NCBI GenBank assembly: GCA_031262485.1
Contig: JAISHO010000012.1
Coordinates: 1-64,000, forward strand
DNA from: Propionibacteriaceae bacterium
GTDB lineage: Bacteria; Actinomycetota; Actinomycetes; Propionibacteriales; Propionibacteriaceae
DNA length: 64,000 nucleotides
Direction: 5' to 3'
The notes below the pieces were generated by a model. The model ran no database searches, was not told where the DNA came from, and worked only from the letters and a program-made list of their open reading frames with translations. Positions 30,609 through 39,674 of the stretch are shown here, in pieces. Every line of letters starts with the position of its first letter. Positions within the stretch are counted from its first letter, which is position 1. The translations under genes and the position numbers were made by a program.

Positions 30609-30638
30609 CGATATAACGATAGCCCTATCGATATATCG
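30609..30638. promoter_or_regulatory. PadR-type operator
   Basis: Two 14-bp arms, CGATATAACGATAG and CTATCGATATATCG, are inverted around CC with a single mismatch. The AT-rich palindrome stands out in a GC-rich region and lies immediately upstream of the PadR start. The repressor contact is inferred. Confidence 0.75.
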
Positions 30639-30702
30639 AAGTCAACCGAGATGCGGAAGCTCTCTCAATTCGTTGTGGCAGCGATGGGAAACCGCGCCGT
30701 TG

Positions 30703-31545
30703 TCAGCCCATCCGGTGGTCGACCGCCATGATCGGCAGGTGCCCCCGTGGTCGGCCCTGGGCCTTCAACTCTCGGTAGGCGACGGCGATCCCAGCCTTGG
30801 CGGTCGCCTCGTCCCAAGGCCATTGGAGGCCGTCGTGGTGGTAAGCGTCGTCTTCGGCGATCCCCTCGTGGTAGAGCCACTCGGCTTGCCCCCACAACGC
30901 GGCGACGCCGGCGCGCATCCGCCCAGCCACGTCGATGCCGGCCGGCTCGCCATGGCCGGGGACGATGATCGTCGAGTCGCCGATCATGCCGAAGAGGGAG
31001 TCGAGGGCGGCGACCCAGCCGCGCAACGACGTCGTCTCGTCGAAGCGAGGACCGTCGATCTCGACGAGGTCGCCGGTGAAAATGACCTTGCTTGCGGGGA
31101 TCGCGACGATGAGGTCTCCCCCGGTGTGGGCCCGCCCCAGATGGGCGATCTCGACGGTGATGCCGCCAAGGTCGCGGGCCGCGATCATCGTCAGGAGGGT
31201 CGTGGGAGTGTGGAGATCGTCAGCCGTCAAATTCTGCTCGCGCAGCGCGGTGATCGTCTCTCCTCCGGCGACCGTCTCAGTCCAGGTGTCGTGCCCGATC
31301 GTCTCGAGGTCGCTGAAAGCGGCCAACCCGAAGGCGTGGTCCCAATGCGCGTGGGTGGCGACGACGGTGGTGAGAGGCCGATCGGTCACACCCGCGACGA
31401 GGGCGCGGATCTCACTTCCCTGTCGGGGGCTCGTGCCGGCGTCGATGAGCAGGCAGCGATCCTCGCCGACGACGAGTCCGACGTTGACGGTCTCCGGCTC
31501 AGCGACGAGGCGGAAGATTCCGGGGGCGATCGGGGTGAAGTCCAT
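30703..31545 (-). CDS. MBL-fold metallo-hydrolase
   Basis: A 280-residue metallo-beta-lactamase-superfamily hydrolase. The metal motif HAHWDH is near 81-86, a later GDLVEIDGP Asp and the terminal PGHGEPAG His complete the dinuclear site. A C-terminal extension of about 60 residues follows the fold. Substrate unknown. No partner gene gives a clue. Confidence 0.85.
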   Translation of the reverse strand: MDFTPIAPGIFRLVAEPETVNVGLVVGEDRCLLIDAGTSPRQGSEIRALVAGVTDRPLTTVVATHAHWDHAFGLAAFSDLETIGHDTWTETVAGGETITALREQNLTADDLHTPTTLLTMIAARDLGGITVEIAHLGRAHTGGDLIVAIPASKVIFTGDLVEIDGPRFDETTSLRGWVAALDSLFGMIGDSTIIVPGHGEPAGIDVAGRMRAGVAALWGQAEWLYHEGIAEDDAYHHDGLQWPWDEATAKAGIAVAYRELKAQGRPRGHLPIMAVDHRMG

Positions 31546-31672
31546 AGGAGGACTCTACGAGATCAGCCTTCACGACCCCATCTCCCTGGCGTGGTTTGCG
31601 GACCGCCGCGATGAGACGAGGATGTTTCTCGCAGCGGCGTCGAGGCGGTTCAGCGGCGCACCGAGCCCTCAA

Positions 31673-33538
31673 TCACTCCCCGATCGTCAGGCGGAGGAGC
31701 TCTTTGCGCTTCGTCTCGAGGTCGATCATACGGGCGAACAAGCCATGATAGTTCTCCGCCTCGGTGACGGGATTGGTCCGTTGCATCTTCGATTTCAGTT
31801 CGTCGAGGACACGGGTGAGGGTGAGGAGTTTGAGCTTGGAGCAGTATTCGAGGCAGTGCTTCGGGGTGGGCTCGGCCTGGAGGTTCTCGACGGCCAGTTG
31901 GATCGTCATCGAGCGCAGGGCGTCGTCGGTGACGGCGTCGACAACCGGACGGGGCCAATCGGCCAACGCTTCGGGGGTGGTGTGGGCGGCGACGATGGTG
32001 AAGAGGTGGCGGTAGGCCGGGTGGGTGAAGTCGTCGGCGGTGACGCCGTACCAGGGCTCCTCGTTCGTGAAGAGGTCGGGGCGTTGGAGGATGAAGCCGA
32101 GGACGCCGCGTTCGACGGAGAGGCGGCGGTCGGTCGGGTCGGGCAGGGCTTTGCCGTTCCCGCGCGCGTCCCGCCCCTCGGCGAAGGGGTCGGCCTGGTG
32201 GGGTGGAGCGTTGCGGCGGGGGGTGCGCCGGATCGTCTGCCCGGCGACGCGGCCGACTTCGGCGACGTCCATGCCGACGAGGGCGGCGAGGTCGCGAAAG
32301 TAGGCGTCGCGCAGGGAGTGGTCGCGCACGGAGCCGACGAGGGGGGCGGCGGCCCGCACGGCGCCGAGGCGTCCGTCAGAGCGGTCGAGGTCGAACTGGG
32401 AGACGACGTTGCGCATGACGAAGAGGTAGAGCGGTTCGCGCCGCCCGACGAGTTCGCGGACGGCGGCGTCGCCCTGGCTCAGGCGCAGGTCGCAAGGATC
32501 GAGGCCGTTCGGTTCGACGGCGACGTAGGTTTGGGCGGCGAAGTGTTGGTCGCCGGAGAAGACTTTGAGGGCGGCTTTCTGCCCGGCCTCGTCCCCGTCG
32601 AAGGTGAAGATGACTTCCCCGTTGACGGCGTCACCGCCGAGGAGGCGTTGGATGAGCCGGGCGTGGTCCTCCCCGAAGGCGGTGCCACAGCTGGCGACGG
32701 CGGTGTCGAGCCCGGCCAGATGGCAGGCCATGACGTCGGTGTACCCCTCAACGATGACAGCTTGTTGCTTGCGGCCGATCGGCACACGGGCGAGGTCGAG
32801 GCCGTAGAGGACGTGGGATTTTTTGTAGAGCTGCGTCTCAGGAGTGTTGATGTATTTCGCTGGCATGCGGTCGTCGTCGAAGAGGCGACGGCCGCCGAAA
32901 CCGAGGACGGATTCGCCGGCGTCTTTGATCGGCCAGAGCAGACGGCCTTGGAAGTAATCCCAGCCGCCCTTGCGGATGAGGCCGGCGGCGAGCATCTCCT
33001 CGTCGGTGAACCCCTGGGAGCGCAGGTGGCCGGCGAGCGCGCGGCCTTGACGGGGGGCGAAGCCGACGCCGAAGCGGGCGGCGTCCTCGGCCGTGAAGCG
33101 ACGTTCCTCGAGGAGTTTCTGCCCCTCGCGGGCGTCCGGTGTGGCCAGTTGGGCGGCATAGTAGGCGGCGGAGGCGGCGTTGGCGGCGAGCAGCCGGGCC
33201 CGCGTCGGCCCGCGGCGCTCGTTGTCGCGATCATCCGTCCGACGCAGGCGGACGCCGTATTTCTCAGCCAGAAACTCGACCGCCTCCGAGAAGGAGAGAT
33301 TGTTGATCTTCTCGACGAAGTCGATGACGTCGCCGCCCTCGCCACAGCCGAAGCAGTAGTAGAGCCCGCGGGCGGGGGTGACTTGGAAACTCGGCGTCTT
33401 CTCGTCGTGGAAAGGGCACAACCCCTTGAGGGAGCCGGAGCCGGCCGGTTTGAGGGTGACATGGGCGGAGACGACGTCGTCGATCCGGGCCCGCGAACGG
33501 ACCTGCTCGAGATCCTCGGGGTTGATCCGGCCTGCCAC
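31673..33538 (-). CDS. dnaG: DNA primase
   Basis: Makes RNA primers for replication. From the GTG at 33538 the 621-residue protein starts VAGRINPEDLEQVR, the standard actinobacterial N terminus. The CHC2 zinc motif is CPFHDEKTPSF with CFGCGEGGD at about 38-65, followed by the catalytic core with the Toprim VIVEGYTDVMACH, and a C-terminal DnaB-binding region. A longer frame to 33631 is rejected. It is divergent from a sigma-factor gene. Confidence 0.96.
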   Translation of the reverse strand: MAGRINPEDLEQVRSRARIDDVVSAHVTLKPAGSGSLKGLCPFHDEKTPSFQVTPARGLYYCFGCGEGGDVIDFVEKINNLSFSEAVEFLAEKYGVRLRRTDDRDNERRGPTRARLLAANAASAAYYAAQLATPDAREGQKLLEERRFTAEDAARFGVGFAPRQGRALAGHLRSQGFTDEEMLAAGLIRKGGWDYFQGRLLWPIKDAGESVLGFGGRRLFDDDRMPAKYINTPETQLYKKSHVLYGLDLARVPIGRKQQAVIVEGYTDVMACHLAGLDTAVASCGTAFGEDHARLIQRLLGGDAVNGEVIFTFDGDEAGQKAALKVFSGDQHFAAQTYVAVEPNGLDPCDLRLSQGDAAVRELVGRREPLYLFVMRNVVSQFDLDRSDGRLGAVRAAAPLVGSVRDHSLRDAYFRDLAALVGMDVAEVGRVAGQTIRRTPRRNAPPHQADPFAEGRDARGNGKALPDPTDRRLSVERGVLGFILQRPDLFTNEEPWYGVTADDFTHPAYRHLFTIVAAHTTPEALADWPRPVVDAVTDDALRSMTIQLAVENLQAEPTPKHCLEYCSKLKLLTLTRVLDELKSKMQRTNPVTEAENYHGLFARMIDLETKRKELLRLTIGE

Positions 33539-33740
33539 AAGGGCGAGTCTACTGCCCAAGCCATTCCCTCGGCGGGCGCCCGCTCCCCTGGTTGTGGTTC
33601 GACTCTTGGGGGAAGGTGATGATACCCCCATGATCAGCCTTTCCGCGCCATCGAGGCCGATTCAATGTTGTCCGTCGGATCGGCAATATTCCCTTGTGGA
33701 TGAGGTTTTTTCTGGCGCCGGGCAGGGGCACGGTGGTCCC

Positions 33741-34382
33741 ATGACGATGACATTTTTCGACCCCGCCGAAGACGTCGCCTTGGCCCGTCGCATCGAAGCC
33801 GGGGTCTTGGCCCAAGCCGCTCTCGACGATCCCCACTCCTGCCCTGACGCCACCGCCGAGGAACTCGACGCCCTGGCCCGAGACGGCCGGGCCGCCCATG
33901 AGGCTCTCGTCTCCCGCCATCTCGGGCTAGTCCGCGTCATCGCCAACGATGCCGCCCGGCGCCACCCGACCTCATCGCAGGATTATTTCCAGGAGGGGTG
34001 TTTAGCCTTGCAGCGGGCGGTGTTGAGCTTCGATTGGCGACGAGGACGGTTCAGCGCCTACGCCGGAGCCTGGATCCGTGCGGCGATGCGTCGCCCCCAG
34101 GAAACAGCGCACTTCGACCTGGAGCCGGATCGTGTCGTCGACGAGCGGCCCGTCTCTCTCGTCGAGCGTCGTCTCACCCATGAGACCTTGGCCGCCGTCC
34201 TCAACGCCCTCCCCCGCCAGGAACGCTCGGTCGTGGCGCTGCGCCATGGCTGGGAGGGCGAGCCGCTCACCTTGGCCCAAGCGGCTGAGCAACTCTCGAC
34301 GACGATCGCGAAGGTGCGCCGTCTCGAGCGCGACGGCCTGGCGCACGCCCGCCGCTTCTGCCAGGAGACCGGAGCTTTCTGA
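33741..34382 (+). CDS. short sigma-70 family factor
   Basis: A 213-residue RNA polymerase sigma factor. Region 2 spans about 50-115 (HLGLVRVIANDAARR, then the -10-recognition DYFQEGCLALQRAV and FSAYAGAWIRAAMRR). Region 4 is at about 150-205 (LPRQERSVVALRHGW, then a helix-turn-helix). Region 3 is absent, only about 35 residues joining regions 2 and 4, as in ECF factors. However, region 2 resembles primary or RpoH-type factors more than typical ECF. The ATG at 33741 is preceded by GGTGGT-type weak sequence. No anti-sigma gene is next to it. Confidence 0.8.
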   Translation: MTMTFFDPAEDVALARRIEAGVLAQAALDDPHSCPDATAEELDALARDGRAAHEALVSRHLGLVRVIANDAARRHPTSSQDYFQEGCLALQRAVLSFDWRRGRFSAYAGAWIRAAMRRPQETAHFDLEPDRVVDERPVSLVERRLTHETLAAVLNALPRQERSVVALRHGWEGEPLTLAQAAEQLSTTIAKVRRLERDGLAHARRFCQETGAF

Positions 34383-34608
34383 ACCGCCCACCATCCTGCG
34401 AGAATCAAACAACTATTTCAACTCAAGACGTCACGCCACCCATTCCCACTAGGGAAAATCTTCAAATCGTGTCAATCATGAGAAAACCGTCATGCTGATC
34501 TCATGGGCTTGTCTTCCAGTGGACCCTATGATGTCGCTGTACGCCGAATTGCACTCGGCGTCCCCCGGCTTCCACAGGGTGTGGCGGCCACGTCCAGGGA
34601 GGCAACGC

Positions 34609-35775
34609 ATGAAGATCGCCGTCATCGGCTTGGGTTACGTCGGGCTGTCGAACGCCGTCATCTTGGCTCAGCACCATGAGGTCACCGCCGCCGACATCAA
34701 CGCCGAGCGAGTCGACGCCGTCAACCGCAAGGAGAGCCCGATCGTCGACGCCGAGTTGGAGGAGTATCTGCGCGACAAGCCGCTCAACCTCACCGCGACG
34801 ACCGATGTCGGCGCCGCGTGCAAGGACGCCGACATCGTCGTCATCGCCACGCCGACCGACTACGACCCCCAGGCCAACTTCTTCAACACGTCCTCCGTCG
34901 AGCAGTCGATCGGCACCGTCCTCAAGGTCGATCCGAAAGCGACGATCATTGTCAAGTCGACAGTCCCGGTCGGCTACACCGAGGCCCAGCGCATCCTCCA
35001 CCCCGGGGCGACGATCATCTTCTCCCCCGAGTTCCTCCGCGAGGGACGCGCCCTTTACGACAACCTCCACCCCTCGCGCATCATCGTCGGCGACACCGGC
35101 GAGGCCGGAAAGACCTTCTCGAAGCTCATGAAGGAGGGCTCCCTCGAAGAGGATGTGCCGGTGCTGCTGACCGGCGCGACGGAGGCCGAGGCGATCAAGC
35201 TGTTCGCCAACACCTACCTGGCACTGCGCGTCGCCTACTTCAACGAGCTCGACACCTACGCCGCCATCCGTCACCTCGACAGCGCCCAGATCATCGAGGG
35301 TGTCGGCCTCGACCCGCGCATCGGCAACTTCTACAACAACCCCTCGTTCGGCTATGGCGGCTACTGCCTGCCCAAGGACACCAAGCAGCTCCTCGCCAAC
35401 TACGCCGCTGTGCCGCAGAACCTCATCGAGGCCGTCGTCGACGCCAACACGACGCGTAAAGATTTCATCGCCTCCGACATCCTCGCCCGCAACCCCCAGG
35501 TCGTCGGCGTCTACCGGCTCACCATGAAATCCGGCTCCGACAACTTCCGCTCCTCCAGCATCCAGGGGATCATGAAGCGCATCAAGGCCAAGGGCGTCGA
35601 GGTCGTCGTCTACGAGCCGACGCTCGACGACGACCAGTTCTTCAACTCGGAGGTCATCCGCGACCTCGACGAGTTCAAGGAACGTTGCGACGTCATCATC
35701 GCCAACCGCCGCACCGACGCCCTCAGCGATGTCGCCGACAAGGTCTACACCCGCGACATCTACGGCCGCGATTGA
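34609..35775 (+). CDS. ugd: UDP-glucose 6-dehydrogenase
   Basis: NAD-dependent oxidation of UDP-glucose to UDP-glucuronate for surface polysaccharides. The 388-residue protein starts [19 protein letters not shown] (Rossmann) at 34609. It contains [23 protein letters not shown], the lysine block [14 protein letters not shown], and the catalytic cysteine in [15 protein letters not shown]. Length and the run [26 protein letters not shown] match the Escherichia coli Ugd type closely from memory. A longer frame upstream (34492) is not supported. No other capsule genes adjoin it. Confidence 0.95.
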   Translation: MKIAVIGLGYVGLSNAVILAQHHEVTAADINAERVDAVNRKESPIVDAELEEYLRDKPLNLTATTDVGAACKDADIVVIATPTDYDPQANFFNTSSVEQSIGTVLKVDPKATIIVKSTVPVGYTEAQRILHPGATIIFSPEFLREGRALYDNLHPSRIIVGDTGEAGKTFSKLMKEGSLEEDVPVLLTGATEAEAIKLFANTYLALRVAYFNELDTYAAIRHLDSAQIIEGVGLDPRIGNFYNNPSFGYGGYCLPKDTKQLLANYAAVPQNLIEAVVDANTTRKDFIASDILARNPQVVGVYRLTMKSGSDNFRSSSIQGIMKRIKAKGVEVVVYEPTLDDDQFFNSEVIRDLDEFKERCDVIIANRRTDALSDVADKVYTRDIYGRD

Positions 35776-35808
35776 CCACCACAATCCACTGCGAACAACC
35801 CCCTATGA

Positions 35809-35847
35809 GACGGTGGGGCGGGCCGATCAAAGGCCCGCCCCACCGTC
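35809..35847. terminator. intrinsic terminator after ugd
   Basis: A perfect 16-bp GC-rich stem (35809-35824 with 35832-35847) and a 7-base loop lie 34 bp after the ugd stop, between convergent genes. Confidence 0.8.
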
Positions 35848-35952
35848 GTCGTCGCGTGTTATCCCGCTTCGTCCATCACCCCGTGACGTCGAGGGGTGTC
35901 GATTCCCTGGAATCGTTCTTCTCGACGAAGCGGGTGACCACGGTGAATCACC

Positions 35953-36489
35953 TCAGGCGTCGAGCATCGCCTTGAAGGCGCCGAGCCACTGGGCGAGGAA
36001 GGTGCGGTCCGCCTCAGCGGCGATAGAGCCGTCGGCGGCGAAGTAATCCGGCGCCATGCGCACGTAGGCCTCAGGCTGGTTGAGGGTCTGCGTGTTGAGG
36101 AAGGAGAGGACGTCGCGCAGGTGGCGCTGCGCGAGCGGCGCGCCCATGCTGCCCATGCCGATGATGGCCGTCTTCTTGCCGGTGAAGGAGTTCTTGCCCC
36201 AGGGACGGGAGCCCCAGTCGAGGGCGTTCTTGAGCACACCGGGGAAGGAACGGTTGTACTCAGGGGTGATGACGATGAGGCCGTCGGCCTTCTCGATCTG
36301 CTCTTTGAACGCCGTGGCGGCGGCCGGGAAGTCCTCTTCGAGATCCTGGTTGAACAGCGGCAGTTCCTTGATGGCGATCTCCTCGAGGGTGAGGCCGGCC
36401 TCCTCGGCGAGAGGACGGAGGGCGTTGAAGAGGCCCCGGTTGATCGAATCCGCCCGCAGGCTGCCGATGATGACGCCGATGGTGGTCAT
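35953..36489 (-). CDS. NAD(P)H-dependent FMN reductase
   Basis: A 178-residue flavodoxin-fold reductase of the chromate/quinone-reductase group. The FMN loop GSLRADSINRGL is at about 9-20, TPEYNRSFPGVLKNALDW at about 75-92 is the family signature, and GSMGAPLAQRHLRD is conserved. Likely roles are quinone or azo reduction under oxidative stress. The ATG at 36489 has AAAGGA upstream, which overlaps an operator-like palindrome. Confidence 0.9.
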   Translation of the reverse strand: MTTIGVIIGSLRADSINRGLFNALRPLAEEAGLTLEEIAIKELPLFNQDLEEDFPAAATAFKEQIEKADGLIVITPEYNRSFPGVLKNALDWGSRPWGKNSFTGKKTAIIGMGSMGAPLAQRHLRDVLSFLNTQTLNQPEAYVRMAPDYFAADGSIAAEADRTFLAQWLGAFKAMLDA

Positions 36490-36497
36490 AGAAATCC

Positions 36498-36513
36498 TTT
36501 CGTAGTTACGAAA
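36498..36513. promoter_or_regulatory. palindromic operator before the FMN reductase
   Basis: TTTCGTA and TACGAAA are inverted around 2 bases, 9 bp upstream of the start and covering the ribosome-binding site. MarR or HxlR-type regulators often bind such sites before flavin reductases; the regulator is not in the window. Confidence 0.55.
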
Positions 36514-36595
36514 CGCCTAGCTTACTAAATTCTCCGGCGAGGGGAAGAGGGAACCACGATCGGCCGCCTCTCCCCCTCGCCGATGATGACCTGTG

Positions 36596-39355
36596 TCAGC
36601 CGCAACTGGCTGACGACGTCGTCACCTCGACGGCGCCGGTGCGTCCGTCGGCGGCTTCAGCGGTGAGCGTCACCAACTGGGCGGTGGATTCGGCCGCCCG
36701 CGTCATGAACGTGGTCGAGGCGCTCTGGCCCGGCTCGACGGTGACAGCGCGCGTTCCGTCGGCGAGAGCGACGGTCGTCTGGGCGGCGATGGTGTCGGCG
36801 TTCGTCACGGTGACGACGTCGACGACCTTCCCGGCGACGCAGCGGGTCGTCGCCGTGGCCGTCAGCGCGAGGGCGGGCGGTTGTGTCGCCACGGGGGCGA
36901 CGAGGCCATCGTCGTAGCCGTCGTAGCTCGCCACGATGGTGTCGGGATCGACCGAAGCCGGAACCTGGACGACGGCGCCGAGGTCGTTGAGCGTGGCCGT
37001 CGCGCTCCAGTCGCCGGAGGCGAAGGTGACGGTCCCGGCCACCTGACCGCCGTCGGCGGCCGTCACCGTCGCGGTCATGAGGTCGCCGACGCGATCGAGC
37101 GCGATCGTCGAGGCGACCGGTTCGATGGGCGCCCAGGCGTGGAGGGCGTCGAGCACCTGAGCGGAGACGCTGACGAAGGAGCCGTGACGGGGGCTGGCCG
37201 GCAGGCCGCCGACGGGGAGGACCTCCCACTCGGCGCGCCGCGAGATCCGATCGGTCTCGGTGCTCGAGGTGATCTCCTCGCCCGTCGTGACGAAAGCCCG
37301 GTAACCGCCAGCGCCGTAGTTGTCGACGAGGAAGACGTAACCGTCGTCATCGGGGGTGTTGTTCGGGTCGCCCTCGTTGAGTTTGACGATCTGCGGGCCC
37401 TCGCCTGCTTGGCCGGTCTCCCCCGTCGTCATGTTCGTGTCGGTGAGCTGCCAGGTCAGGGCCGGGTCGGCCGACCAATCGGAACGCGTCGTCGCCGCGG
37501 TCAACACGGCCGAACGCTCAAGGAAGATGTCCTTGCCGACTTCGAGGCCGTCGGCGCCGTCGCCGTTCTCGTTCTTCGTGAAGCGGTAGTAGTAGTCGCC
37601 GATCTTCGTCACCGTCGAGTCGATCCGGGCATGGCCGGTGTCCTGCCAGGTGGTGGGCGGGTAGGTGAAGGTGCGGAAGTCGCGCGTCAGCACGTAGAAC
37701 ATCCGGGCGTAGAGGTTGTCGCTGTTGGAGTGCGTGGCGTCGGCGTACAAGCGCGAGGCGAAGAAGACGACGTACGACTGCAAGGAGTCGTCCCAGTACG
37801 CCTCCGGGGCCCAGGTCATGCCGGCCTCGGGCTGGTTGATGACGATGCCGGTGTTCTCACCGTTGGTGCGCGTCCAGGTGACGAGGTCGGTCGATTCCCA
37901 GACCTCGATCTTGAGGCTGCCGTTCGATTGGGCGGGGCCCCAGCCGGTGCCGCAGCCGATGCACAGATCGGTCGCGACCATGTAGTACTTGTCGCCGTCG
38001 TGGGAGCGCAGGATGTACGGGTCGCGCAGCCCGCGCTCGTCGGCCGTCGAGACGATCGTCGGCTCGCCGCCGTTGACCGGAGTGAAGGTGAAGAAATCAT
38101 TGCCTTCAGTGGCGGCCTGGTAGATCCGCTCGTCGGAGTCGGATTTGAAGTAGGCCGCGGCGTAGCCGGCGTCAGGCGCCCAGCGGGCGTGCTCGGCGAC
38201 GGTGATCTCGAAGACACGCTCGGCGGTCTCGCCCGCCAACGTGGCCGTCGCCGTGAGGGTGACGTGACGATCGCCCTCGCCGTACGCCGGGCGGGAGACG
38301 AGGCCGCCGCCGGCGAAGGGATCGGCTGCGCCGACCGTTGGGGCCGCGTAGGCCGGATCGGTTGCGGTGACGAGAGAGGGATCCGAGGAAGCCCACGTGA
38401 TGGCAGAGCCGTACAGCGGACCGGTGACGGTCAGCGGGAGGTTCTCCGTCGTCCGCTCGGCCAGAACGATCGCGTCGAGGTCGGCGGCCGGAGTCGGCTC
38501 GGTCGGGCAGGCGGCGGCGTCGTCGAGGCAGGCGAGGGCTTCGCTGGCGGCAGCCTTGACCTCGGACGACGGCATGGCGGCCCCGACCTGCTCAGCGCTC
38601 AAAGCGACGTCCCAGAAAGCGACGTCGAGGACGTCGGCGTCGAGCAGGGAGTCGGGCGTGTACAGCGAGCGGCCGAGATAACCGAGGATGTCGCCGCTGG
38701 GGACGATGTCAGCCATGACATACGGGTGGGTGACCGTCGACATGAGGGTGCCGTCGCGGTAGAGGCTGAGAATGTCCCCGGATCCGACGAGGGTGAGGGT
38801 CGTGAAGCCGGAGTTGAGCCCACCGCCGGCCGGCAACCGGATCTCACCGTTGCCGCTATCGCGTTTGACGCGGATGCCGGAGAGCACCTGGTTGACGTAA
38901 CCCGACTCCGAGGAGACGGGGTTGACGAAGACGTAGTCGCCCAGTTGATAAGTGTTCCAGGCGCCGAAGCCGTCGCCGATGACCCAGCCGAACTGGTTCT
39001 GCGCGACCGTGCCGGTGACGGTGTACGCGACGGTGAAGTCGTTGTCGCGTGAGGTGACGGGCCCCTGAGGCAGCGTGGCGTAGCCGTCCTCCTGGAAGCG
39101 CACAGCGGTGACGTCGCCGAGGCTGACGAAGGAGGCGTCCGTCAACCCGACGAGCGTGGCGTCATAACCGTTGCCGGAGATGTCGATGAGGGTGGCGCCG
39201 TCGTGCGACATGTCGTAGTGGGCGCTGGGCGCGGGCACGTCGACGGCCTGGGCGGTGGGGGCCGCCAGGGTGACGAAGCCGGCCACGAGGGCGCCGGCCA
39301 GCCCGGCTGCGGCGACGCGCCGGGAGGCGGATGGATGTCTGGTGGATGATCTCAA
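36596..39355 (-). CDS. secreted GH43-type glycosidase with LamG-like, Ig-like and Cys-Gly C-terminal domains
   Basis: A large extracellular enzyme, 919 residues from a TTG at 39355 (AAAGG eight bases upstream; gives a normal signal peptide ending near TAQA). Order: signal peptide 1-38; LamG-type domain about 45-240; atrophied bacterial Ig-like repeat with ITWASSDPSLV about 290-390; five-bladed GH43 catalytic domain about 400-730 with the base Asp445 in LRDPYI and the likely acid Glu652 in GEGPQIV; another Ig-like segment; and an 85-residue terminal domain starting TRCVAGKVV and ending SCG. A CxxC pair (CIGC) follows the catalytic strand. Expected substrates are arabinofuranosyl or other furanosyl glycans; exact specificity is open. 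An upstream TTG at 39409 is an alternative start. Confidence 0.85.
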   Translation of the reverse strand: MRSSTRHPSASRRVAAAGLAGALVAGFVTLAAPTAQAVDVPAPSAHYDMSHDGATLIDISGNGYDATLVGLTDASFVSLGDVTAVRFQEDGYATLPQGPVTSRDNDFTVAYTVTGTVAQNQFGWVIGDGFGAWNTYQLGDYVFVNPVSSESGYVNQVLSGIRVKRDSGNGEIRLPAGGGLNSGFTTLTLVGSGDILSLYRDGTLMSTVTHPYVMADIVPSGDILGYLGRSLYTPDSLLDADVLDVAFWDVALSAEQVGAAMPSSEVKAAASEALACLDDAAACPTEPTPAADLDAIVLAERTTENLPLTVTGPLYGSAITWASSDPSLVTATDPAYAAPTVGAADPFAGGGLVSRPAYGEGDRHVTLTATATLAGETAERVFEITVAEHARWAPDAGYAAAYFKSDSDERIYQAATEGNDFFTFTPVNGGEPTIVSTADERGLRDPYILRSHDGDKYYMVATDLCIGCGTGWGPAQSNGSLKIEVWESTDLVTWTRTNGENTGIVINQPEAGMTWAPEAYWDDSLQSYVVFFASRLYADATHSNSDNLYARMFYVLTRDFRTFTYPPTTWQDTGHARIDSTVTKIGDYYYRFTKNENGDGADGLEVGKDIFLERSAVLTAATTRSDWSADPALTWQLTDTNMTTGETGQAGEGPQIVKLNEGDPNNTPDDDGYVFLVDNYGAGGYRAFVTTGEEITSSTETDRISRRAEWEVLPVGGLPASPRHGSFVSVSAQVLDALHAWAPIEPVASTIALDRVGDLMTATVTAADGGQVAGTVTFASGDWSATATLNDLGAVVQVPASVDPDTIVASYDGYDDGLVAPVATQPPALALTATATTRCVAGKVVDVVTVTNADTIAAQTTVALADGTRAVTVEPGQSASTTFMTRAAESTAQLVTLTAEAADGRTGAVEVTTSSASCG

Positions 39356-39674
39356 CGTCGAGACCTTTCTCTGCGGGGATGGTGACTCCGTGGGGGACGG
39401 CGTCGTCAAGACGAGCGACCAGAGTGGAGTCCGGGAAGAGTCCCCGGTGGATCAGGGCGTGCCGACGGAGACTCACCCGCGCACACCACTGCATCACTCA
39501 ATGTGATTATCTCATTGTTGATGGTTACATTCCATCACGCCACACGCGGCCCCGGGCGCCGCATCCCCTCGGCTCGGAAGCCGACGCTCCCACCCCGCGC
39601 CCGACGGCTACCTGACCGCACAATGCCCCGGCGAGACGACGAGACGGCCGCCCTGAAACCGTACGAAAGAAGAA
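39356..39674. promoter_or_regulatory. promoter region of the first GH43 gene, with palindrome at 39499-39517
   Basis: This 319-bp gene-free gap separates the GH43 gene from the importer. A 19-bp palindrome, CAATGTGATTATCTCATTG, has 8 of 9 pairs matching around a central T. Its right half TCTCATTGT recurs exactly at 44911-44919 upstream of the sugar-binding protein gene. It is a candidate operator for a shared regulator. The GC-rich right end of the gap shows nothing distinctive. Confidence 0.45.

Noticed and set aside
36881-39052. 723-codon plus-strand open frame
   Set aside because: Antisense to the first GH43 gene, which has clear catalytic motifs; the frame is a shadow.
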